From the NCBI GenBank assembly GCA_963556255.1, contig OY744604.1:72704279-72768278 (forward strand): a stretch of DNA of 64,000 bases. The letters run 5' to 3'. Of this stretch, positions 1 through 12,498 are shown one piece after another. This DNA comes from Allolobophora icterica. Taxonomy: Eukaryota; Annelida; Clitellata; Crassiclitellata; Lumbricidae. Both the position numbers and the translations under genes were made by a program. The notes beneath the pieces were generated by a model, which worked only from the letters and a program-made list of their open reading frames with translations, did not search any database and was not told where the DNA came from. How positions within the stretch are numbered: position 1 is the stretch's first letter; every line of letters starts with the position of its first letter.

Positions 1-83
1 ACCTTAAGTTACATTTCGATTTTACAATTTCCTAACAACTAGTATTAATGTAGCCTATCTATAGATTTCATTAATCGTCATAC

Positions 84-168
84 CTGGTGCTGAAGCTGAA
101 TTATCGATCACCGTTATAACTAGAAACAGCGAAACCAATGACCAATTTCTGAGTATAATTTTACTCAT
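84..168 (-). CDS. Receptor D signal-peptide exon (gene continues off the left edge)
   Basis: Read on the minus strand, an ATG at 168-166 opens 28 codons: a basic start (MSKIILRNW), a hydrophobic core (SLVSLFLVITVI) and small residues (NSASA) typical of a signal-peptidase site. It ends at a GT donor (GTATGA) in phase 1, the phase used by the signal exons of receptors A and C. This suggests a fourth secreted or membrane receptor whose later exons lie left of the window. There is no downstream exon to confirm it. Confidence 0.6.
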
Positions 169-2923
169 TTTACCTGCAGAAGATAAAAGAAATACTTTAG
201 TAAAATGTAAAAAGTACGCTAGTTAAAGACTATATTAGCCAATTAGTTTTACAACGATCATTAGCACTATATTTTATGTTTACAAACCTATTCGCGAGAC
301 GTCATGAAAAAATGAACCCTATAGTTATTGAGCACAGATTGTGCACAGGAAACGAACAAAAGTAGTCTGAGCGACAATTCTAATACCTATTAGTTTATTT
401 CCATACAAACAACGCTTCCAGTCAGGAAAGTCTGCGTAGCCACTGTAAATCACAGATGAGACAGTCAATTATCTGAGATTTTATTAAACCATGCAACAAG
501 ACTTCACAGTTCTCCTAACACTGGGGGATATCGGACAGTATCAACCGTCACATGACGGGCATCCTGAAATCGTAACTCTCGTCATGAAAGGAATTTGAGA
601 AAGTCGTAAATACCAGTTGGCTAATTATACTATCAGGCAAACACATGTCCTAAACTAGTTAGCGCCTTCGTTACTAATCTAGATGGAAAATCTGACGCTA
701 TTCGGCTAGATAAGACTTAGCCAGAATCTGTAACTCAGATTCATCTATCTGAACACAGCACACAATCATACGTTAATAATAAAATATGTGGCTGAACAGA
801 CCCCACACAGTCAGAAACGTTGATACTCGTAAAACACGTTCAGAAGGTATTTAGCTTGTATGCGTGACAGTGTGTGTATGTGTGTCTGTGTGTGTTTGTA
901 TGTGTGTATGTCCATAATATGTATAATTATCTGTGTATGTACACACATGAATACATACATATTTAAACTGTAGCAGGTTGTATTGGGGTGTGGAGTAGGC
1001 CTATTATTATAACAGCTTTAGGTTTAAAAATGTTCTAAGCTATCTGACATCGATCTCAGTCGGCGACGAAATTCAGTGGAAGAGATGAATAACTGGTGAA
1101 GAAAAACGATTCAAAAAGTAAGAAGACAGTATACAGTTTGTCCCCGAAATTTTGAAGAAACACCCAAAAGGGCAACAATTTTTTTCCAATTCTTTTTTGA
1201 CCAGATCAGTTCAAAAGTGTCCCGTGTCCCCCACCCGTCAAATACGATCGCCGCCAGTGATTATACATACATACATAATAGGCTTAATGAAAATGTGGGT
1301 AAAGGTCCTTACATTGATATTGCAAAGTACATTGGTATCTGGACTGACTTTTATGCAGCTGAATTTTGGACGAGTCAAAAGCTATGCAATCTATGACCGA
1401 TCCGAGTTAGAAGCTCAAGAAGGATATTCTCTTTAGCCACGAATGCAGGATGAATGCTATAATTGCTTATGACCTGCTGGCATTTTTAAACTCAGTTTTC
1501 GATCCAAACCTCGGTAGCAGGAAGTTCAGGACGATGCAAGTCTAGATAAACATAGCTGCGTTCAACTTTTAGCTGGGCAGATGTATTATCGGGACAAGTC
1601 CAAAATTATGCAATTTAAGCATGAACTTCCTCATTGACAATGTTACGAAAGTGGACAACTAATATACTCCCTCATTAATTTAGGCCTGCCATTAAAATTT
1701 AGAGGGCTAATAAACGGTCCCTTTAAAATGACATTAAATTTGCACGTGCTTATTGTTGCTAAGCTGATACTGGCTTCAATGAATTATTTTCGATGTGACA
1801 GTCGGGCAGTAGAGCTGTTGTCTATGAACCAATACTAAGGCAAACAATACAATTTTTGATACACTGCATTAGAAACTCCTTGGACGCGTAGTCTTCTTGT
1901 CAAGACTCCTTTTGCTGGGGCGGAAGCACGATCAGAGCGATCCAAAACAGAACAACATGATTAGCTATCTCAATGCAGGTTTTGGAGTTGGCAGGCTTAA
2001 CGTTTTTAAATGAAACATCATTTTGTAACAAAGTTTTAATTTGAATAACAGGCTGTGAAATTCAATGACTACAATTACCGTCAGTTCAATAACAGTAAAT
2101 CAAATGTTCGAATTACTAATTCTAGTATGTATGCATGCGGCATATTTCTTCGTAATTGCATTAAACAATTATGACATAAAAATTCAGACAAGAAAATGGG
2201 TTTGAATGGCGCCTGATTATTAAGCCTAGGGGGCCTAGTTTTAGATTAGACTATTGTTGAGGCTCCTGGAATTATGCGATTTCTACATGTAAACGTGTAA
2301 ACTACGTAGAAAAAATCCCAGTCACGAAAGTCTAGAGCACAAGGGACAACGCACAATATCACTTGAAATTTCACGAGCTCGGTATGTTGCAGTTACAAGT
2401 TTGTTGTATTTTGATGTTTAAAACAAAAATAGAAGCATTTCATTAGTTTCTGAGATTGTCAACTTAAAACCCGTTCATCCTGGGCCACTACTATCAGGTT
2501 TTGGTAGTAAATTTGGTGCCAAATAGGTATAATAGCATTGTAATTGAACGTTGACTTATGGAATCCGCTGTGATTTTTGCCTTTGGTTTGCTGATCTTGG
2601 TGGATGTAAGGTGATCCAAGTAGAGGACAAATTGCATAATCCCGGAGTCTTCTTATTGCATGCTAGACATTAAGTCACTTAGTTCTACATCTTCATGCAC
2701 TTTAGTCATGAACAGAGTGGTCAGCGTAACCACACAAGTTTCTTACTCGACAGGAATCAAATAATAAAAGTTCAATAAACGAGATAAATGCAATGCTACA
2801 GAGTGAATAGAAATTCTAAGATAATAATACTAACTTAATCTAATATTAGAAGTTATATAGCGCCATTATAATAATGATTTAGACGGAATTCGAGTCCATT
2901 CTGGTGCTGGTTTGCAAGGCTTG
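169..2923. other. No gene recognised; intergenic DNA
   Basis: AT-rich sequence with only short open frames and no recognisable domain. A TG-rich microsatellite lies at about 861-912. This should be the 3' flank of receptor C and the 5' flank of receptor D. Confidence 0.5.
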
Positions 2924-3102
2924 TCACACGTCAGTCGCTAAGATCTTCAGAAGTTCTGGATCTGTGTGATCAGCGGATTCATCGTGAGTCGTAGTGTTAG
3001 GACTGTCAACAGTCGGCACTAGTGCTGCATTGTTGGTATATTCGTTCGCAGCGTTTTCGTTCAATTTACGATACTTTAGGCCTATAACTACAAAAGTAGC
3101 AT
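2924..3102 (-). CDS. Candidate C-terminal cytoplasmic exon, possibly of receptor C
   Basis: From a possible acceptor just above 3102, a phase-1 frame runs to a TGA at 2924-2926. It begins with a short hydrophobic stretch (ATFVVIGL), then basic KYRK and an acidic, Asn/Thr-rich tail ending ILATDV. That pattern fits the end of a membrane segment followed by a cytosolic tail. The acceptor lacks a good pyrimidine tract and the matching upstream half of the membrane segment was not found, so this is tentative. It could be an alternative last exon of receptor C. Confidence 0.3.
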
Positions 3103-4396
3103 CTCATTCTTACTAAAACTACGAAAACTACATCATTTTTAAAATAAACAATTGCACAAGAACATCGTAAATGTGCAATCAACTGGTGAGGCGCAAATTT
3201 TGTCTATTTTACTTTTTGGAATGAAGTATGGTGTAACTCTGAACAGTAGGCCTAAATATAGATGTAGAAGCGTATTTATTGCAGAAAACTACAATGCACG
3301 TCTTCAAATTAACACGCATCTTTAATGTACTTCATGAATTCCAGAAGTATAATAGCTTTGCGGTTGTATTAATTTCAAGACTGCAAAATTTAAGATTGAT
3401 TGCTAACGGCAAGACTCTACCAATGATGCTTGTAACACGGCCTGAGATCCTAACAATTTCGAAACCTAGAGGCATATGCAAAAACTCAGCAATTAGCATC
3501 TGAGTTAAACAATTACACATTTTCTCGGAAAGTTTTCACCCATACGCACACCTATCTAGTCTTGGGAGGGGGTTAGATGAATGGTAACACTCTTGCTCGA
3601 GGAATATAGGATCTTAGACACCGCGGTTCCATACCCACAAGCAACCTATAGGTCGATTCAACCTTCCAATTCCTAGGAAGCAGCTGTAAGATGAGCGGGC
3701 GCCAAACAGGCTGCCAGTACGTGTGTTCGTAAAGATCTTGATAATTGTACTATCATATGTTTCAATGTTACTTACTGCGGTTTGTCAATAAACACGAATA
3801 TATTAATTTATATATTATTACATAAAATGTTAGGTCGGAAAAGCTTTTATAATACGGAGGTCAAACCTGTTGATGATGTTGAAGCTGATTTAATGCGATA
3901 TTTAATCAGAGCCGATGTCATTCCGATATTGAGTGTAAAGCTGACACTAAGCACTGCAGCTCACACCAGAATAAATAAGAAATCTGAAGCAATATCACAA
4001 AATTCAAACACTCGAATATGTTTGAGAAGAAATGAGTAATCCCTTACACTGTTTGCTACATAAAACGGATAAAAGAGTTTATAATAAGGCTATGCTTGTT
4101 AGAGGCCTACTTTTAACTTTGCTTGGTAACTACTCTGAACAGGCAGTGGAAACTCTCGTCTTACTTAAATTTAATTTTAATTAAAAACCCCAATTTAAGC
4201 TCTTTGGAGCTCATTCAGTTAGGCCTGGTAATCTTTTTTTTACCGTAATGCCTATTTTAAAACATCAATAAAAGTTATATCAATTAATTAAAATCACATT
4301 ATCCTGTATTTGAACAATAATGTATATGATATCATTACATTACTGCATATATGTTCTGCTATAAGACGAAAACAAAAACGGTTGGATAATGTTGAA

Positions 4397-4602
4397 TTAA
4401 TGGACACATGTCATTTTCGATGAGGTAATGATGTTAACTTCAGTTCTGCTATGGCGAACCAGAGTCTTCTTCGGATCAGTATCGACTGTCAGTATTGAGG
4501 AAGTTCTTGGCCGTCGGCGCTCTATAAATTCGTCTGACATCACAGGCCCGGGAACTTGTGGCTCCGGACGTAGAACATCCAAAAGTTTAATTCTAGAATG
4601 AT
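4397..4602 (-). CDS. Candidate last exon with cytoplasmic-tail-like sequence
   Basis: A phase-1 frame from an AG at 4604-4603 to a TAA at 4399-4397 gives 67 residues rich in Arg, Ser, Thr and Pro (for example RRRPRTSSILTVDTD). It lies downstream of the receptor C tail exon at 4789-4875, whose donor is also phase 1, so the two could join. No domain is recognised. An overlapping frame at about 4610-4700 also contains an acidic DSDSG stretch, so the exon boundaries are uncertain. Confidence 0.3.
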
Positions 4603-4788
4603 CTGTCGGCGAGTGTAAACGTGTGCTGCTAGTTCTTCGTTCCTCCCAGAGTCAGAGTCATTCTCTATTTTTGGCGTAGTTCCAACCATGAAAATTCTGT
4701 CAAAGCGTTACTGTGAGGCTTTAAAAAAGCGCTATAAAAGGTCCACATATTGAAACACAAACATACATAATTATAAAAAGTAACTTGC

Positions 4789-4875
4789 CTTTGTCAGAAT
4801 CATAGGCATGCTGAACCGTTGAATCTGATTCCCATTTACTATGGGTTGAGTCACTGGTGTCGTTCAAGGGTCCTT
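4789..4875 (-). CDS. Receptor C cytoplasmic-tail exon
   Basis: This minus-strand frame (LNDTSDSTHSKWESDS, then YDSDK) aligns by eye with the receptor A tail (ALNDSSSGHNNESDSRFLYDDD) over the same acidic Ser/Asp-rich pattern, so it is probably the related tail of receptor C. With the acceptor at 4877-4876 it is phase 1 in and phase 1 out. The donor is GCAAGT rather than GT, a GC-AG type site. The homology may reach a few codons further upstream toward the ATT array at 4931, so the upstream boundary is uncertain. The transmembrane exon of receptor C was not found. Confidence 0.5.
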
Positions 4876-4930
4876 CTACACATAGCATGTCAATGGTATT
4901 AATAGCATTATTACCGGATATGGTTGCATA

Positions 4931-5045
<115 letters not shown>

Positions 5046-5097
5046 ACCAACAAACTCATATGCAGACGAATTGCTAACTGTATCTAGGGATTCTAAG

Positions 5098-6757
5098 CTA
5101 TAGACCGACATTCAGTCCTGGCTGCACGGTCGCCTTGTTGTTCAAATCCGAGGTGCCTAGAACAGAGAGAGAGTTTCCAGTTTGCAAGGCAACCGACAGA
5201 CGCTGGAGCAGATGGCTGGTCTCGCGCTGATCACCTGTAGCTGCTTTTATCTTGGCACCAAGTTCTTGGACAAACTCCAGCGACTCGGCATGCCAGCTTC
5301 CTGTGGTTTCGACTGCAACAGGGACGAAATGATGCGATTGTGAGATGGCAGCATATTTGTTTTCCTTATTGTGGGCTGCTTTTTCCGCTGCGGCACCTGC
5401 ATTTTGCGATGTTATATGCTGATATGATGCTGCGAATGTATCTGGCACCGTGACATCCCAGGCTAAGCATCGACCTCTGGCCCAAGGTATTATAGTGACT
5501 CCATCAGGCCTTTTTCCGTCAGCTCTGGAGAGGCCATTGGGCTCTTTGATGGCCGGTATTTTGGCTCTGATGAAGGCCCGCCAAATCACGTCATTGATCA
5601 TGGCATGTCGTTGTTGCCTTCCAGTTCCCTTGATGCAAGAAAATCCGTGATGGCCATTGGATTCTACTATCGCCCCACATTTACATGTGTGTTTTTCACA
5701 TAACGCAGTGCCCAGCCGGATGCCGGCTGCTATTCTCAGTACTTCTCCTGGCATCCGTAATCCTGCGATTGTTATGGGTAGTGCTTGAAGCCAGTCTCCT
5801 GAGTGTGGTGATTGTGCAGCTAACAGTCTGGCTTTGGCAGTAGAATCAGTAGCTCTTTCTGAAAGGCCTTCAAGTGCACGCGATATCAGTGCGCTGTCCC
5901 ATTCTCTTTGTACATGAGCCTTCTGTTCGATGGGAGTAGGCGCGTTCGATCTCAAAGACCACGAGCTAGAAGCCTCCTCTACCAATGGATCTGCGACCGT
6001 TACGGCGACATCGTGCAGCAGTTGGTCTTGAAGGCTTCGCGTGCCAGCGGCTGATGCCAAAAAGGCGGAAGTTGCCAGCATATCGGCACTACGAATCCCA
6101 AGACCACCGTTTCTCACAGGCAAAGATGCCTGGATCCATTGATCGTCGCTCATGTGAATGTTAAGAAGGCTACAGAGTCCTGTTCTCAAGACTTCGTCGA
6201 AGTCGCATAGAAGTCCTTCGTTTAGGAAGCAGGCTGATGTTCTTAATATGTATAGCAGCTTCGGTATGCTTAAGCTGCACCTTAACAGGGTGAAAGAGTC
6301 GTGTGGGTGTAACATCTCAAGTCTTGTGATGACTTTCTCCAGATCTTCAATCTTTTTCTGAATGGATGTATCGACAGCTCTGCCTGGTAGTAGCGGTGCT
6401 CCCAGCAATGTCAGATCTTCAACGGCCACATATTCAAACTCGGCGAAGGTCTGATTATAGTTTGCTTCATCGTAACCTCTAACGGATGCTTCGCATTTTG
6501 CTCGATTCAGCTGTAGACCATACATTGGCGCGAGTTTCTCTATCAAGCTGATGTCGTACTCGACTTTATCAATCGGTCCAGCAAGAGTGAGATCGTCCAT
6601 ATAGCCAATATTCAGTGGGGTTGTCAGACTTTCGAGAAGTGGATGTATCGTCAGGCAGAACTCCAGTGGTCCTAAGGGATCGCCTTGTTGAGTCCCTTCC
6701 TCTGACAGAATGGTATGCTGTTTGGTCTGTAGCTGGGGGGCGTAGGCATAGTTGTCG
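5098..6757 (-). CDS. 5'-truncated non-LTR retrotransposon ORF: reverse transcriptase plus restriction-enzyme-like endonuclease
   Basis: A long uninterrupted minus-strand frame ends in TAA-type termination at 5098. The N-terminal part has late RT motifs, QQGDPLGPLEF and the catalytic YMDD box (about 6590-6600), while the earlier RT motifs are absent, so the copy is 5' truncated. The C-terminal part has a Cys/His cluster (CKCG, then GHHGFSC), an RH pair, and RPDG followed by WDVTV, matching the PD-(D/E)XK layout of the endonuclease in R2-type LINEs. About 50 bases of 3' tail then lead into an AAT array. No stop interrupts the frame, so the insertion is not old. It lies in an intron of receptor C. 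The clade is not assigned. Confidence 0.75.
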
Positions 6758-6759
6758 AA

Positions 6760-6797
<38 letters not shown>

Positions 6798-6802
6798 ATG
6801 TG

Positions 6803-6864
<62 letters not shown>
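6758..6864. repeat. (ATT)n microsatellite, tail of the adjacent SINE
   Basis: Two ATT runs separated by a short ACATGTG interruption. The array abuts the CCGGAA 3' end of the minus-strand SINE at 6865-7083, so it is most simply that SINE's simple-repeat tail. The LINE frame begins at its other side. Confidence 0.85.
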
Positions 6865-6866
<2 letters not shown>

Positions 6867-7083
6867 CGGATATTTCTATAGCGCCTCTCGAAGTCAACTA
6901 CTACTCAGAGGCGCTCCCGACTACAGCATCTGATACTGTGCCGGAATTTTCACGCCAAAGCGCCACGAGCAATTGCGAGTGAAGGACTTGCCCAAGGTCC
7001 GTACGCAGCGACTAGAGTGGGATTCGAACCTGCAACCCTCCGGTCACAAGGCGCCGAACTTACCACTGAGCCACCACGCCCCA
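6865..7083 (-). mobile_element. tRNA-derived SINE, near full length
   Basis: Read on the minus strand it starts GGGGCGTGGTGGCTCAGTGG (A-box) and carries GGTTCGAATCC (B-box) about 50 bases on, the internal pol III promoter of a tRNA-like head. The body ends in an inverted repeat GCGCCTCT...AGAGGCGC, then an AT-rich stretch and CCGG plus AAT repeats. The same element occurs at 63,341-63,600 and in part at 9,723-9,812. Confidence 0.85.
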
Positions 7084-7390
7084 TATATGTTCAATAATTA
7101 TATTACTGTTACATGTGATTATTATATGTGCACTTTATTCAGCAAAAAGGCAGCCGACGAAAGCAGAATCGAAATATAGAAATTTTAAACTATGGCTTCA
7201 TTAAAGATGATTGTTCTGTTTCTGTGTCCTTCAACTGTGCATATTATCTCTGACATATACACACGTGAGTATGCACTGCATCCAGACTACTGAAACACTG
7301 TACCCAAGAAACTTATTATAATTTTAGAGTACCTTTCATGGCACAGAAGAACTGCTTATTAAAATCTCTAAATGTCCTAATATGACTTAC

Positions 7391-7639
7391 TCTGTTGGAC
7401 GGTGATAGACTTGGACGCTTGATATTTCGTGCCTCTGATCACATTGAATGCAGTGCACGCATATGTTCCATTGTGATCAACAGTTATTCTGGAACCGTTG
7501 ACGTGGGTGCTTGTTGCTTCTTCAAACCACTCATACTCAGCAGGAGGGTTGGAATGTACATGGCATATTAGCACCTCTGAGAAGTCGATATATTTATCAA
7601 ATGCACCAACGATTGTCATATTGTCGGTTTCTGGCCAAT
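7391..7639 (-). CDS. Receptor C Ig-like domain exon
   Basis: A 249-base symmetric exon (phase 1 in, phase 1 out) with acceptor ctgctag and donor GTAAGT. The 83 residues have the Ig-fold pattern: Cys in the VLICHVHS strand, Trp in YEWFEE, then the DHNGTYACTA motif with Tyr and the second Cys. NGS and NGT are potential N-glycosylation sites. This is probably the only extracellular domain of receptor C seen here. It sits between the signal exon at 8941-9025 and the tail exon at 4789-4875. I-set or C2-type would be my guess. Confidence 0.75.
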
Positions 7640-7973
7640 CTAGCAGACAATAAATAAAATTGTCATAAGTAGTAGGCCTATGCTTAATTTAATTAACAGA
7701 TTATGTCTTAATGAAAAGTACGTGAAAAGCATAAATGTATTACATGTAAACTGTGAATACAGTGAAGAGTATATAAAAAGTAAATACAACAAATATTGAA
7801 GCAAATATAGCTAAATTTGGAAGAAAATATCGGCTGTGAAATTTGCATAATGTATTTGTAGAATATTTTCACCGTATCTTAGATGTGTGACGCTGCCTGG
7901 GTCGACAGTCTACCATGAATGCTTAGTTGAAAGTACCCTTTTTGTCTGATGCCTAAGTAAACTGTATATTGTA

Positions 7974-8095
7974 CAGTGCTTTTTTCAGCCGGAACGCGCC
8001 GGTACGGCGTTCCGGCACCTTTTTTCAGCTACTAAAAAATAATTTATTTATTTTAATAATAAAATCAATTAGTTAGTTATTTTAATTTCATTTCT
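7974..8095. repeat. Terminal part of a CAG-ended inverted-repeat transposon
   Basis: Starts CAGTGCTTTTTTCAGCCGG, then contains GGAACGCGCC and GGCGTTCC and an AT-rich stretch. The reverse complement of 36,470-36,589 matches it closely over about 110 bases. CAGTGC termini are typical of hAT-like elements. The partner terminus and target duplication were not found, so this may be a fragment. Confidence 0.55.
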
Positions 8096-8940
8096 TTTAA
8101 AGTCAACTTGTCATATCCGTCTTTTGGTATTATTCTAGGCTTCTTACTGAGCTACTTACTTTACTGGATACAGAACGTGTAAATCACATATTATGAAAAT
8201 TGGAAGATTGAATATATTAAAATCTGTCAAAATTACCATTAAAGTTAATTAACTTTTATTTTGTATCAACTTGTGTTTGTATTAACTTAAATGTTTTGGA
8301 TTTGGCCACACTATGTTCTATTTCTTCATCAGAAGGCTGTCTTGTTGTAATAGTTATGTTTTTTTAAATAGGGCTTGTGAATGACACATGTAGTGGCAAC
8401 ATTGATGATAATAAAATGGCTATACAATTGCAGCTAAAAACTGCGGGACTTCACCAGTAGATTTATTGTAACCTGGCCAGCTGACGCTAGCATGTGCATA
8501 TTAGTCTGACTTTTTGAGTACATTCGTCAGAGAGGAGTTATTTGGGCACCGTCGACAAAAGCTTTGAAATTAGTTTTGAAAGCTTTTGAAACAGCAGTTG
8601 AGTACCGATAATGGCCTTAAAGTAATTTAAATAATTCCCAAGAAACATTAAATCACTACCTACAGAAATCTGTCAGACAATAATGTTTCAGAACTGGTAG
8701 AAGATTCATAAAATGTCCTATATAATAAAATCGCACACATACAAGCACTTCGTACGCTATACATGTAGGCTGCTTAAAATTACCGGTGGCACATATCAAT
8801 GTGCTGTTTCGTAAAGTAAGACTATTACGACGGCACTGATTTACTACTAGCTTATTGTGCATGCTAGTAATTTATAATTATTTTTATTTTTGCGACATAC
8901 ATTTTGTCTATGTTTCCTGAAACACTTACAGAACACCCAC

Positions 8941-9025
8941 CTTCTGCAGCTCCGGAGTCCACGGTCTTCATAAAAGCGAGTAACAGGAAAACGATTGATG
9001 TTTTCGATGAAGCCATTGAAGGCAT
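8941..9025 (-). CDS. Receptor C signal-peptide exon
   Basis: ATG at 9025-9023 opens 28 codons: MPSMASSKTS, hydrophobic core IVFLLLAFM, then small residues before the cleavage region (VDSGAAE). The exon ends at a GTGGGT donor in phase 1, compatible with the phase-1 Ig exon at 7639. Length and phase match the signal exons at 84-168 and 40,898-40,988. It sets the 5' end of receptor C; no promoter was recognised upstream. Confidence 0.65.
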
Positions 9026-9722
9026 TTCGTTACCAAGAACAAGCAGATAGGAACAAGTAGCCTATTAAAATGTTGTCAGTAATGCAGTAGATCAAACAAT
9101 ACTGCCAACGCATATGAGATTAATCAACGGTTCATAAGCAGTCCAACTTAGACAGCTGAAGAATCTTAGAAATGTTCATGTCATGCCACGGTGTCTGTAG
9201 AACTGCATGGAACTATGACTCTCTCTCACATTTAAACTAGATGATGTTAGCCGGAAATAGGCGATCTGTGCAACGCGGTAGAAGCATTTGCTAGCACAAA
9301 GACCGTCCTGTAAATCTTGCTCATATCCCTTCTTTCCAACACCCTATGCTGCGTCCTCTGATAGAGATGCAGCGATCATATGGGTTAAATTTACAAATTT
9401 ATCATCATTAATATCTCAAAAATGGAATTTAAGCTATCATTTTCAATAATTTTAACCCTCAATGGGCCCATGGCAGGAGTTGCGTTCCAGGTCCTTGGGG
9501 TTCAAACTGCACCCCCTATTTGTTTGAGAATATAAATCAAGGATACGCTCTGTCTACCGGTAATCGAATACCATGTATTTTATATAAACACACTGTTCAA
9601 TGTTTTCTCCAAATGACATATCTAAATAGTTCAGTTACATACATTTGTCACACAGTACATTTGATATATATATATACAGAGTGTGCCGGACAAGCAGGCC
9701 TACAGCACTTATATTCCACTTG

Positions 9723-9812
9723 TGGGGCGTGGTGGCTCAGTGGTAAGTTCGGCGCCTTGTGACCGGATGGTTGCAGGTTCGAATCCCACTCTAGCCGCTG
9801 CGTGCGGACCTT
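9723..9812 (+). mobile_element. tRNA-derived SINE head, truncated
   Basis: Contains GGCTCAGTGG (A-box) and GGTTCGAATCC (B-box) and matches the first 90 or so bases of the SINE at 63,341. The body and the hairpin tail are missing. It lies inside the piggyBac-like remnant. Confidence 0.8.
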
Positions 9813-9945
9813 GTAGTGTAACTTCAGGCAAATAATCTCCATCTTCACTATCATCGGCATCACCTTCAGCTACACTGTCTTCATCAACTTCTGTATCCTC
9901 TTCCATAATCAGTCGAAGAGCTTCAGCTGTGGAATACCTAGCCAT
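9813..9945 (-). pseudogene. N-terminus of a piggyBac-like transposase, interrupted
   Basis: From ATG at 9945-9943 the frame reads MARYSTAEALRLIMEEDTE, followed by a very acidic Asp/Glu/Ser stretch and GDYLPE. This resembles the acidic N-terminus common in piggyBac-type (PGBD) transposases. The frame then runs into the SINE head at 9812, and no transposase catalytic region follows, so this is a relic. Confidence 0.4.
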
Positions 9946-10160
9946 GGTGTTATTTATTTTCTAATACTTGGAATGTAAGCAAAACAAAATGGCTGACATC
10001 TAAAAAGGTCAAACTAATATCAGAAAGTGTTCTAAAATATAATAACATAAAAAATTATTGCAGTAATTAGCACCAATTACCTGAATTTGTTCATCATATC
10101 AACGTCATAATTTGGGGGTGCAAATTGCACCCCAGAGAACCTGTGTTGGCAAAAATTGAC

Positions 10161-11467
10161 GTCAACTCCCGGTTCAATTATGTGCAGAAAAGTTGATGGA
10201 ATGTATTGGAAACTAAAGCGTATTGTAAAAAGAGGTCTTGCTTTCGAAGGCAATAGAATGACAGTATGTATAATTTATGACTAAAGTAGGTCTTAAAGAA
10301 TAGCTAGATAATTTCTGTGGTGCGCTGGCCATCAGGAAGCAAATTTGGAATGTAAACTTAAACCTTAGGTAAAGTCGCGACCGAACTATTCGGTCAGTTA
10401 GGCTCACATCCTGTTGGAGGTAATTAAGTCTATCTCGATTCTACAGATTCGACACTTTTCAGATCATTAGGTCTACAATCACAAAAGTCTCAACCAACAA
10501 TAATGTGTTTTGATCCGCTGGCATTATATGAACGGCTACAGTAACAACCAGCTTCAGATAAGACATTAGGTCTACTGATGGTAATACTATTGAGTCTAAT
10601 CTTTAATGTACAAATGCAGCTGGCGTGTAGTAGGCAGATAAACGGTTACACGGGAAGCAGCTGAGAGACATTTACAAACAAAGATACAGAATAACAGGCC
10701 GGAATTGGGATTCATGGTAAAATTACCAAGCATTTCCATGAACCATATCGGATGTTGATTTTAGCATACGTGACAACAGTGCTATGAAATTTTGTAGGGG
10801 GTTGTTATGGACTATAACCCTGTTATACCTTGCCCACTTCCTGGTCTGGTTCCCACAAGAACCTTAGTGCAGATTGCGTGCAGCTTGATTAGGTTGTCCG
10901 TAAAGTGGAGCTATATAAATTCTATTTACAATTAAAACCATTAGGTGCAAGTATACTGCTACTAGTTTACGTATAAATTCATTATTCTGCAAAGGAAAAT
11001 TTACAATTATGTTATTGTTATTCCTACAATGAGTTTGCACACACGTTTATCTGCAATGGTGTAACAACATGGGGTATAAAGGCTCAACATGTTGTAGACT
11101 CAGACTAATATCCGCAAAAGAGATCCTGCTGCGTGTCTGACTCCATAAGTGGTAGAGCATAGAGTAGAAGCTTTAGTAATGTTTTGTGTGAGCGGGAATT
11201 CGTAAGCCACTGAATATATTTATACTGAAATTGGGTGCGCTGTTACTTTTCTCAGACGTTGATTTTGTGACAACAAGACAGCCGTTATCAGAACCTCCAC
11301 TCTTTGGGATCAATCCAAAGATCTTGGGATTTGTCGGACCGACTTGGGATCTGGGGATTTCCATAACAATCTTATTTACTAAGGTCTACAGTCATAATAT
11401 TTAATATGGAATGATAACAATAAACGTTCGTTGACTTGTTGTCTTTGAGTGACTCGTTGTCCATGTG
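10161..11467. other. No gene recognised; intergenic DNA
   Basis: Only short open frames without recognisable domains. The 5-bp ATGTG target duplication of the downstream LTR retrotransposon ends at 11,467. Confidence 0.5.
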
Positions 11468-12196
11468 TGTCGCGTGAGGAGATCGACAACAACGACGAGA
11501 TGGCATCATCATTATGATGTAAGCGTCGTTGCCGGTCGAGATAGGATGTTGACGGACGAAAAGCCAGTCTCCACTTTGGCAACAATGAAGGCAGCGAGGC
11601 CCAGGTGTAATCGGACACCACACAGCCAAGGTGTAATAGGACACCTCGCGGCTATGGTGTAACCAGACACCGCCCGCGCTGCAGGCGAGCGACGACCCGC
11701 GTATCGAGGAGCAATCTGACACTAATTGACGATAGCTTGACGTGGGGAGGGGGGGGCTGACTGATGCACGCGGGAGTTCCTACTTAACAGAAGGGAACGG
11801 AGAACACGGGACTTGTACTGCTGACGAACGCGACGTGTGAACATCGGTCGAGCGATCAACATCGGGAGGAACGACCAGAGGCGGCGGCAGAGTATAGTCC
11901 GTCAGATTCAGAGACTGACGCGAAAGAACGATCTGTAGTTAGGCTGTACGAAGCAACATTTGAGATAGTCCGATTTAATATCTAAACGCTTTAATACTAC
12001 GTGGAAGTTCCCGTAGAGTTAGTGTATATATATTTGTTTCTTTAATTAAATTCATTTATTAATTAAACAAAGTTCGTCGTGAATCTTCTATAGAAAAGTT
12101 AGGCACGTTAAATAAAAGTGCAAGTAAAAGAACGAGCAATCGAGGGTCGACATCAACACACGGCAAACAACCGACGGGAAACCTCCGATTGCGACA
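11468..12196 (+). repeat. 5' LTR
   Basis: 729 bases, TGTCGC...GCGACA termini, matching 17,031-17,758 throughout by eye apart from eight versus seven G in one G run (about 11,749-11,756). Confidence 0.95.
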
Positions 12197-12197
12197 T

Positions 12198-12215
12198 TGG
12201 CGCAGTCGACAGGAT
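12198..12215 (+). promoter_or_regulatory. Primer-binding site
   Basis: TGGCGCAGTCGACAGGAT starts two bases after the 5' LTR. TGG pairs with the CCA end of a tRNA primer. The priming tRNA is not identified. Confidence 0.65.
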
Positions 12216-12498
12216 TTTCAACTGAAGACGTCACGACGAAAAGCGGAACCGGAAACGGAAAGAGGAATCTCAACAGATCGGGACCAGCGGCGAATACAAC
12301 CCTTCGCAACTGGAGAAATCGAGTGCCGGACTCCGGAGACGAAGGACTCGAAGGAACCGACAGCAACAGGCAAGGACGAGGAACAAGAGCGCCAACGGAC
12401 GACCGACCATCGCTAGCAACGACGGACGGGAGTGGCAACGGAGGACAGCGGATCAGCCAAGATACCAAAAGACGGAGCACGCTCGACGTATTCAGAGG

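Larger units (their letters stand above)
9446..10160. mobile_element. Probable piggyBac-like relic
   Basis: The transposase N-terminal fragment lies between two TGCACCCC-bearing ends: ttcaaactgcacccccta near 9510 and a palindromic ggggtgcaaattgcacccc near 10,116-10,134. A TTAA occurs next to the left end at about 9450. The right end has no matching TTAA-flanked terminus, so the boundaries are approximate. Confidence 0.35.

Noticed and set aside
7192..7264. Plus-strand signal-peptide-like exon (MASLKMIVLFLCPST) ending at GTGAGT in phase 1
   Set aside because: Looks plausible, but no plus-strand downstream exon was found, and it lies in an intron of minus-strand receptor C.
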